From Streptomyces roseifaciens (GTDB lineage: Bacteria; Actinomycetota; Actinomycetes; Streptomycetales; Streptomycetaceae), in contig NZ_LNBE01000004.1 of NCBI RefSeq assembly GCF_001445655.1, positions 2,108,001-2,172,000 of the forward strand: DNA of 64,000 bases, read 5' to 3'. Each line of letters begins with the position of its first letter. Position 1 is the stretch's first letter. Below, piece after piece: positions 58,836 to 64,000 of this stretch. A model generated the notes under the pieces. The model saw nothing but the letters and a program-made list of their open reading frames with translations, ran no database searches and was not told the DNA's origin. A program made the translations under genes and the position numbers.

Positions 58836-58912
58836 TCGGGCCTTCCTCGGGCCTTCCTCAGGCCTTCATCGGGCCTTCCTTGGGCCTTCCCCAGGCCTTC
58901 CTCAGGCGCTGG
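58836..58912. repeat. 11-nt tandem repeat array (TCGGGCCTTCC)
   Basis: Six full units from 58836 to 58901 and a degenerate seventh to 58912. The array starts 30 nt after the P-type ATPase stop and runs over the stop codon of the convergent DUF1059 gene. Confidence 0.9.
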
Positions 58913-59093
58913 CCTTCTCGTCCTCCAGGATTTCGCGGATCTGCTCGCGGAACGCGGCGCTGTCCTGGTGCTTGTGCACGGAGACGGCGTGCTCGCTCGC
59001 GGCGCGGATGACCTCGTCCTCCTCACCGGTGATGGTCAGCGAGCAGTCCGTCTCGCTGGGCAACCGGCTGCAGTCGGCGACTTTCCTGGTCAT
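58902..59093 (-). CDS. DUF1059 family protein
   Basis: 63 aa. MTRKVADCSRLPSETDCSLTI with two Cys, then GEEDEVIRAASEHAVSVHKHQDS, the DUF1059 pattern. Small soluble protein of unknown role. ATG at 59093 after GGGAGG. Its last codon lies at the edge of the 11-nt array. Confidence 0.88.
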   Translation of the reverse strand: MTRKVADCSRLPSETDCSLTITGEEDEVIRAASEHAVSVHKHQDSAAFREQIREILEDEKASA

Positions 59094-59114
59094 GACGGCC
59101 TCCCGGGTGTTCGT

Positions 59115-59951
59115 TCACTGGGCCGCACTTCCAGCGTAGGCGGTGGGGGCCGCCGTCCCCACGCCGTCCGCGCGCTCCCGGACCTCCGCGTCGACCATCT
59201 TCTCCATCGGGTCGGCGGCCAGCCCGCCGCCGACCAGCATCCCGGCGACGATCGCGACGCCCAGGATCACGTTCCCCAGCCACACCATCGTGTCGACCGG
59301 CAGGGTGTACGCGCCCACGACCCTGACGACGCACTCGGCCAGCAGCGCCGTCCCCCACACGAGGGAGAACGTCCGCTCGGTGCGCCGGAACCGCGCGTCG
59401 CGGGCCGACAGCCGGTCCCAGGCGGCCAGCCGCACGGGGTCGCCCTTGACCACCCACGGCTTGAGCCCGGTGGTCATCAGCGGCCGCCGCCCGAACGCGG
59501 AGACCAGCACGACGAGGCCGACGACGCTGCTCACGGCGCTGTCCTTGGCCAGCATCAGCCGGGCGTCCCCGCTGACCGTGCTGAGCAGCAGCCCCACGAT
59601 GTTGACGACGAGGATGAGCGCGGCGAGCCCGTTGAGCCGGCGGTCCTTCACCAGGCCCCAGCCCGTCCGCACGGCGGGCAGCGCGCTGCTCCAGCCCAGG
59701 GCCGCGACCGTGCTCATGCCGAACCCCTTGCTGAGCGCGTAGTACGCGGCCATCGGCAGGACGGCGTCCACCACCAGCGGCGCGAAGCTCTCCCAGAGCG
59801 CCCGCCCCCGCGGGACGGCCGGGCCGCCGCCGCCGACGCCGCCGGCCGGCTGTGCGGCGGCGGTCGTCGGCAGTACGGCGGTCGTTGCCGGCGCGGCGGT
59901 TGTCGACGGTACGGAGGTCGTCGACGGTGCGGTGACGGACGTGTTGCTCAT
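59115..59951 (-). CDS. VC0807-like membrane protein
   Basis: 278 aa. After a Thr/Ala/Pro-rich N-terminal tail (repeats of TTAAPATTAV type, residues 5-35) come about six helices with FAPLVVDAVLPMAAYYALSKGFG, AALGWSSALPAVRTGWGLVKDRRLNGLAALIL and WVVKGDPVRLAAWDRLSA, the pattern of the VC0807/intracellular-septation-like family. Function unknown. ATG at 59951. Confidence 0.78.
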   Translation of the reverse strand: MSNTSVTAPSTTSVPSTTAAPATTAVLPTTAAAQPAGGVGGGGPAVPRGRALWESFAPLVVDAVLPMAAYYALSKGFGMSTVAALGWSSALPAVRTGWGLVKDRRLNGLAALILVVNIVGLLLSTVSGDARLMLAKDSAVSSVVGLVVLVSAFGRRPLMTTGLKPWVVKGDPVRLAAWDRLSARDARFRRTERTFSLVWGTALLAECVVRVVGAYTLPVDTMVWLGNVILGVAIVAGMLVGGGLAADPMEKMVDAEVRERADGVGTAAPTAYAGSAAQ

Positions 59952-60077
59952 GATCGGAGGCCCCCGGGTCTGCGGCGTGTGCCCGTAAGCCGTGCGGCTT
60001 CCGGGCGTACACCTACCTTCGCGGCCGGTCCGGCGCCTCCGGCAGTGCCGTTGATCCACGACTGACCATGACTTTTG

Positions 60078-60950
60078 TCAGCGGCCGGACATGACGGGCA
60101 GGAGCCGGAGGTCCTCGCCCGTACGACCGGGGCCCGCGCCGAGGACGTCCGCCACGACCGCGCCCGCCAGCCCCGTCACCTGGGCGACGAACCGCCCCCG
60201 CCGCACCCCGAGCCGGCGCAGCGCCGCCCCGTGGTCCACGGCGACGAAGACGGCGGCGGCGCAGAGCAGCGCCCGCCAGCCGGCCATCGCGGGGCGGCGC
60301 AGCGGCCGGGGCAGGGTGCCCACCGACTGCCGCAGACGCAGGCAGTGGAAGGGGATGTGGCGCTGTTCGTCGGCCAGGATGCGGGCCGCGACCTCGGACG
60401 GCAGCGCCTGCCCGGCGCCGTCGCGGACCGCCCGGTAGTAGGGGACGGCGACGAGTTCGGCGATGGTGAGGACCATCAGTTCCAGGCGCAGTCCGAACAG
60501 CCGCCGGACCCGGACGAAGATCGCGTCGCTCCAGTGGCCGTCGAGGAGGGGCGCGCCGTCGGCGGCGAGCAGCCGGGCGAGCAGGCGCGCGTGGTTCTGC
60601 TCCTCGGCGACGAAGAGGCGGACGGCGGCGGCGTAGTCGGGATCGCCCGCCCGGTCCGCCTTGCCGATCAGGTTGGCGCCGTCGCCGCTCTCGCCGACCT
60701 GGAAGCGCTGGAGGCTGCTGCGGACGGCGCGGGGCAGGCGGACGTCCTGCGTCCAGTCCGGGTCGCCGGTCTGCCGCCGCCGCTCGGCTTCGTCGGTGAA
60801 GTGCTGCACCCAGTCGGCGAAGGTGGCCGGATGTGCAACCGCGCCCGGGTCTGCGGTCGTGTTCCTGTCTGCCGCCGTGTCGACGGTCGTGTCTACGGCT
60901 GTGTCTGCGGCCGTGTCTGTAGACGTGCGTGTGCTCGTGCGTGCACTCAT
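60078..60950 (-). CDS. Ferritin-like domain protein
   Basis: 290 aa. Two Glu/His helix motifs, FVAEEQNHARLLARLL and LADEQRHIPFHCLRL, plus an additional Glu in TIAELVAVPYY, give the four-helix diiron ligand set of ferritin-like oxidases. Residues 6-35 are a Thr/Asp/Ala repeat (TDTAADTAVDTTVDTAAD) from 12-nt tandem units at 60877-60924. The C-terminus has a hydrophobic stretch. Enzyme activity unknown. ATG at 60950 with GGGGGAA upstream. Confidence 0.82.
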   Translation of the reverse strand: MSARTSTRTSTDTAADTAVDTTVDTAADRNTTADPGAVAHPATFADWVQHFTDEAERRRQTGDPDWTQDVRLPRAVRSSLQRFQVGESGDGANLIGKADRAGDPDYAAAVRLFVAEEQNHARLLARLLAADGAPLLDGHWSDAIFVRVRRLFGLRLELMVLTIAELVAVPYYRAVRDGAGQALPSEVAARILADEQRHIPFHCLRLRQSVGTLPRPLRRPAMAGWRALLCAAAVFVAVDHGAALRRLGVRRGRFVAQVTGLAGAVVADVLGAGPGRTGEDLRLLPVMSGR

Positions 60951-61130
60951 GGCGTTCCCCCGATGATTCGCCGTGATAGTCCGGTGATCATACGGTTTGC
61001 CCCCGCGCATGCAAGGGGGCAGCGGTGCTCGCCACGCTTCCCCACCGTGCTTCCGGTGCCACGGGCGGCGCCTCCGGGCGCCCTGGTAACCCGCTTTATT
61101 TAGTCCGGGTAATGAGTTAAGCTAAAGAAC

Positions 61131-61568
61131 ATGTCGGACCGGGACCCCCATGTCGATACCGCAGCAGTGAACTCCCTGCGCTCCGGTGTCATGCGCCTGT
61201 CGCGTCGGCTCAAGCACCAGCGGGTCGACGAATCGCTCAGCCCCACGGAGATGTCGGTGCTGGGCACCCTCGCCGGATGTGGCAGCGCCACACCGGGCGA
61301 GCTCGCCCGCAAGGAGCACGTGCAGCCCCCGTCGATGACCCGCATCGTCGCCCTGCTCGAAGCCAAGGGCCTGGTCCGGCTGGAGCCGCACCCCGAGGAC
61401 CGCCGCCAGAAGGTGGTCACCCAGACCGAGCGGGCCGAGGCCATGCTCGAAGAGAGCCGCCGCAAGCGGAACGTCTGGCTCACCGAGCTCGTGGGGCGGC
61501 TCGACGAGGACGAGTGGGCGACGCTGCGCGCCGCCGCGCCCGTCCTCGAGAAACTCGCGCACCTGTAA
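61131..61568 (+). CDS. MarR-family regulator
   Basis: 145 aa. Winged helix LSPTEMSVLGTLAGCGSATPGELARKEHVQPPSMTRIVALLEAKGLVRLEPHPEDRRQKVV is a textbook MarR domain with the DxRxxxV wing. It precedes an MFS exporter gene by 27 nt and presumably represses the pair. The promoter just upstream is AT-rich (CTTTATTTAGTCC, GAGTTAAGCTAAAG) with TTTAG/CTAAA half-sites 18 nt apart that may be its operator. Confidence 0.92.
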   Translation: MSDRDPHVDTAAVNSLRSGVMRLSRRLKHQRVDESLSPTEMSVLGTLAGCGSATPGELARKEHVQPPSMTRIVALLEAKGLVRLEPHPEDRRQKVVTQTERAEAMLEESRRKRNVWLTELVGRLDEDEWATLRAAAPVLEKLAHL

Positions 61569-61595
61569 GACGCGCCAGGAGGAGGCGAACCCACT

Positions 61596-62993
61596 TTGAG
61601 TACGGGACACGGAGCAGACTCCGCACCCGCACCGAACAGCCACGACGACGCCATACGCAGCGCCGCCCTGAACAAGCCCGGCCGGACGACGAGCCCGGAG
61701 CCCAAGGGCGGCACCTTCAGTTCACTCAGAATCCGCAACTACCGCCTCTTCGCCACCGGCCAGGTCGTCTCCAACACCGGCACCTGGATGCAGCGCATCG
61801 CCCAGGACTGGCTGGTCCTCAGCCTCACCGGCTCGTCCGCAGCCGTCGGCATCACCACGGCCCTGCAGTTCCTGCCCATGCTGTTCCTCGGGCTCTACGG
61901 CGGCGTCATCGCCGACCGCTACCCCAAGCGCACGCTGCTCGTCGCCACCCAGGCGGCCATGGGCGTCACGGGCCTCGCGCTCGCCGTCCTCACCCTCTCC
62001 GGGCACGTGCAGGTCTGGCACGTGTACCTGACCGCGTTCGCGCTCGGCCTCGTCACCGTGGTCGACAACCCCGCCCGCCAGGCCTTCGTCGTGGAGATGG
62101 TCGGCCCCGCCGACCTGCGCAACGCCGTCAGCCTCAACTCCGCCAACTTCCAGTCCGCGCGGCTGGTGGGCCCCGCCGTCGCCGGTGTGCTGATCACCGC
62201 CGTGGGCAGCGGCTGGGCGTTCCTCCTCAACGGCCTGTCCTTCGTCGCGCCCGTCGCCGGACTGCTGCTGATGCGCACCTCCGAGCTCCACAAGGTCGAC
62301 CGCGCGCCGCGCGGCAAGGGCCAGCTCAGGGAGGGCCTGCGCTACGTGGCCGGGCGGCCGGACCTGATCTGGCCGATCGTCCTCGTCGGCTTCATCGGCA
62401 CCTTCGGGTTCAACTTCCCGATCTGGCTCACGGCCTTCGTCAACGACGTCTTCCACGGCGGCGCCGGCACCTACGGCCTGCTCAACACCCTGATGGCGGG
62501 CGGCTCCCTGGTGGGCGCCCTGCTCGCCGCGCGCCGGGGCAGCTCGCGGCTGCGGCTCCTCGTCGGCGCCGCCCTGCTCTTCGGCCTGCTGGAGATCACG
62601 GCAGCGCTCGCGCCCTCGTTCTGGGTCTTCGCGGTGCTCCTCGTGCCGATCGGGATGTTCGGCCTCACGATCAACGTGACGGCCAACTCCAGCGTGCAGC
62701 TGGCCACGGATCCCGCGATGCGCGGGCGTGTCATGAGCCTGTTCATGATGGTGTTCATGGGCGGCACGCCCCTCGGCGCCCCGCTGGTCGGCTGGGTGAC
62801 CGACGCCTACGGAGCCCGCGTCGGCTTCCTCGCCGGCGGCGCGGTCGCCACGCTCGCGGCGACCGGGGTGGGCCTGGCCCTGGCCCGGATCGGCGGCCTG
62901 CGCCTGAAGATCGACCTACGGCGAGGCCACCCGCACGTGGCCTTCGTCCCGCGCGAGCCGGCACCGGCGGAGGGGCTGGCGGCAGCGGCGTAG
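61596..62993 (+). CDS. MFS transporter (MarR-linked exporter)
   Basis: 465 aa with about twelve helices; FSSLRIRNYRLFATGQVVSNTGTWMQRIAQDWLVLSLTGS is typical of the actinobacterial ENT/MFS_3 exporters, as is GRVMSLFMMVFMGGTPLGAPLVGW. TTG start at 61596 after AGGAGGAGG. Drug or metabolite efflux under the MarR gene is inferred. A strong hairpin follows. Confidence 0.9.
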   Translation: MSTGHGADSAPAPNSHDDAIRSAALNKPGRTTSPEPKGGTFSSLRIRNYRLFATGQVVSNTGTWMQRIAQDWLVLSLTGSSAAVGITTALQFLPMLFLGLYGGVIADRYPKRTLLVATQAAMGVTGLALAVLTLSGHVQVWHVYLTAFALGLVTVVDNPARQAFVVEMVGPADLRNAVSLNSANFQSARLVGPAVAGVLITAVGSGWAFLLNGLSFVAPVAGLLLMRTSELHKVDRAPRGKGQLREGLRYVAGRPDLIWPIVLVGFIGTFGFNFPIWLTAFVNDVFHGGAGTYGLLNTLMAGGSLVGALLAARRGSSRLRLLVGAALLFGLLEITAALAPSFWVFAVLLVPIGMFGLTINVTANSSVQLATDPAMRGRVMSLFMMVFMGGTPLGAPLVGWVTDAYGARVGFLAGGAVATLAATGVGLALARIGGLRLKIDLRRGHPHVAFVPREPAPAEGLAAAA

Positions 62994-63059
62994 TCGCCGA
63001 CGGGCGGGACCCGGCCTCGTAGAAGCCCCGCGATAGCACGGTAAGCCCGGACACCCGGG

Positions 63060-63124
63060 GGCCCTGCCCGTTGCCCCCGGCCCTGCCCGTTGCCCCGGCC
63101 CAGGCCGGGGCAACGGGCAGGGCC
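63060..63124 (+). terminator. Terminator with duplicated left arm after the MFS gene
   Basis: Perfect 22-bp stem, 63079-63100 with 63103-63124. An 18-nt copy of the left arm (GGCCCTGCCCGTTGCCCC) also lies at 63060-63077, so the right arm could pair with either copy. Confidence 0.85.
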
Positions 63125-63188
63125 CGTCCCGTCCGCCGCTCCCGTCCGCCGGATCCGTAAACCCCTGCCCAAAGGGGAGACTGGTTCC

Positions 63189-63752
63189 ATGCGACTCTTC
63201 GCCGCTGTTCTGCCGCCGGAGGCGGCCGTCGTCGAGCTGACGGACGCGACCGCGTCCCTGCGCGGGCTGCCCGGTGCGGAGCAGCTGCGCTGGACCGAAC
63301 CGTCCGGCTGGCACTTCACGCTCGCCTTCCTCGGCGAGGTCGACCCGGAGCTGCTGCCGGAGCTCACCGAGCGGCTGGGGCGCGCCGCCCACCGCCACCC
63401 GCCGCACGAACTGCGCTTCGCCGGCGGCGGGCGGTTCGGGGACCGGGTGCTGTGGGTCGGGGCCGACGGCGAGCGGACGATCCTGCGCGACCTGGCGCGC
63501 TCGGCCGCGGCCGGGGCGCGCCGGGCGGGCGTCGCCGTCGACACCACGCACGACTTCCGGCCCCACCTCACCCTCGCCCGCGCCGCGGGTCCCGTGAACC
63601 TCCGGCCGTACGCCGAGAGCCTCGCCGGCTTCAGCGGCACGCCCTGGACCGTGGCGCGGCTGGAGCTCATGCGGAGCAGGCTTCCGGGCGGCGGCGTTCC
63701 CGGGGAGCGTCCCCGTTACGAGACGGTGGCCGCCTGGGATCTGGGCGGGTAG
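63189..63752 (+). CDS. thpR: RNA 2',3'-cyclic phosphodiesterase
   Basis: 187 aa. 2H phosphoesterase with both HxTx motifs: H42-F-T44-L and H126-L-T128-L, and the family start MRLFAAVLPP. It opens 2',3'-cyclic phosphates on RNA ends. ATG at 63189 after GGGGAGA. Confidence 0.93.
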   Translation: MRLFAAVLPPEAAVVELTDATASLRGLPGAEQLRWTEPSGWHFTLAFLGEVDPELLPELTERLGRAAHRHPPHELRFAGGGRFGDRVLWVGADGERTILRDLARSAAAGARRAGVAVDTTHDFRPHLTLARAAGPVNLRPYAESLAGFSGTPWTVARLELMRSRLPGGGVPGERPRYETVAAWDLGG

Positions 63753-63823
63753 CAGGCGGGTAGCAGGCGGGTGGGCGGGGCCCGAGGGCCGGGCCACTAC
63801 CCGCCGCCCGTTACGCTCGATGC

Positions 63824-63910
63824 GTGGACCCGAAGACCAGAAACCGCATCATGACCGCCGCGCTCGCCGCGATGCTCGTCGTCGTCGCCGTGGTGGCGGC
63901 GGTGAAGTGA
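63824..63910 (+). CDS. Small single-TM peptide, 28 aa
   Basis: GTG start, MDPKTRNRIMTAALAAMLVV then an Ala/Val run and a terminal Lys. A short basic head and a ~18-residue hydrophobic helix predict a membrane peptide. Codon bias matches real genes. No strong ribosome site is visible, so confidence is limited. Confidence 0.5.
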   Translation: MDPKTRNRIMTAALAAMLVVVAVVAAVK

Positions 63911-63961
63911 CGCCGTAGGCCGGGCGCGGAGGCTTACGGCGAAGCCTTCCGGCGGAGGTCT

Positions 63962-64000
63962 TCAGGGGGTCGCGCCGGTGGTGGTCGCCGCCCGCGCAGT
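63962..64000 (-). CDS. C-terminal end of a leftward gene cut by the window edge
   Basis: Twelve codons ending ATTTGATP and TGA, with GC at nearly every third position. Too short to identify. A competing frame (stop at 63934) has poorer codon bias. Confidence 0.35.
   Translation of the reverse strand, partial: TARAATTTGATP

Overview
The window is a 64 kb piece of a Streptomyces (or very close actinomycete) chromosome. GC is very high, third codon positions are almost all G or C, GTG starts are frequent, stop/start overlaps of the ATGA or GTGA type are common, and typical Streptomyces neighbours are present (groEL2, a helicase of the HelD/HelR type, futalosine-pathway menaquinone genes, XRE-DUF397 pairs, DUF6879, DUF3027, DUF2530). 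No rRNA, tRNA, transposase, integrase or CRISPR array was seen.

Layout. 1-4.0 kb: trehalose and glucosylglycerate metabolism (end of otsB, otsA, gpgS) around a secreted lipoprotein. 4.2-6.0 kb: a SAM-I type riboswitch, a threonine-synthase-like PLP enzyme and a CysO-like sulfur carrier, best read as the MetM/MetO route from O-phosphohomoserine to homocysteine. 6.4-8.6 kb: a cold-shock protein and CIRCE-controlled groEL2. 8.7-12.5 kb: N-acetylmuramic acid recycling (murP, murQ, RpiR regulator). 12.5-23.3 kb: housekeeping and stress genes (CutC, an ArsR/MFS pair, HelR-type helicase, XPB-type helicase with its helicase-associated partner). 23.3-31 kb: an accessory island. It holds a 0.5 kb near-perfect palindrome and, transcribed leftwards, a radical SAM/SPASM maturase, a 59-aa precursor with repeated FDN/WDN motifs and a pentapeptide-repeat protein, behind XRE and DUF6879 genes. 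It also has a methyltransferase bracketed by a duplicated DUF397 end and several small genes. 31-41 kb: a conserved core with a GHKL 'sacsin-like' protein, DUF3027, MFS, DUF2771 lipoprotein, mqnB, mqnD, a cold-shock protein and a HAD hydrolase. 41-45.4 kb: an iron-siderophore ABC importer behind a DmdR/IdeR-type iron box. 45.4-49.8 kb: a membrane protein, YceI, and an XRE-DUF397-UTRA set with two small genes. 49.8-51.4 kb: a NUDIX gene centred inside long inverted repeats and surrounded by dispersed ~50-75 bp repeats. 51.5-64 kb: DUF418 protein, ArsR-type regulator, NCS2 purine permease, CtpE-like P-type ATPase, ferritin-like protein, MarR/MFS pair, thpR and a small membrane peptide.

The most interesting items are the cyclophane-type RiPP operon with a shared direct-repeat motif in front of its two promoter regions, the 248-bp-arm palindrome that duplicates the end of that operon, the riboswitch-controlled MetM/MetO pair, and the inverted-repeat-bounded NUDIX segment. 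A recurrent minor theme is short tandem arrays (9, 11, 15 and 18 nt units) sitting exactly at gene 3' ends. All functional calls are from reading the sequence and remembered family features; no search was run.
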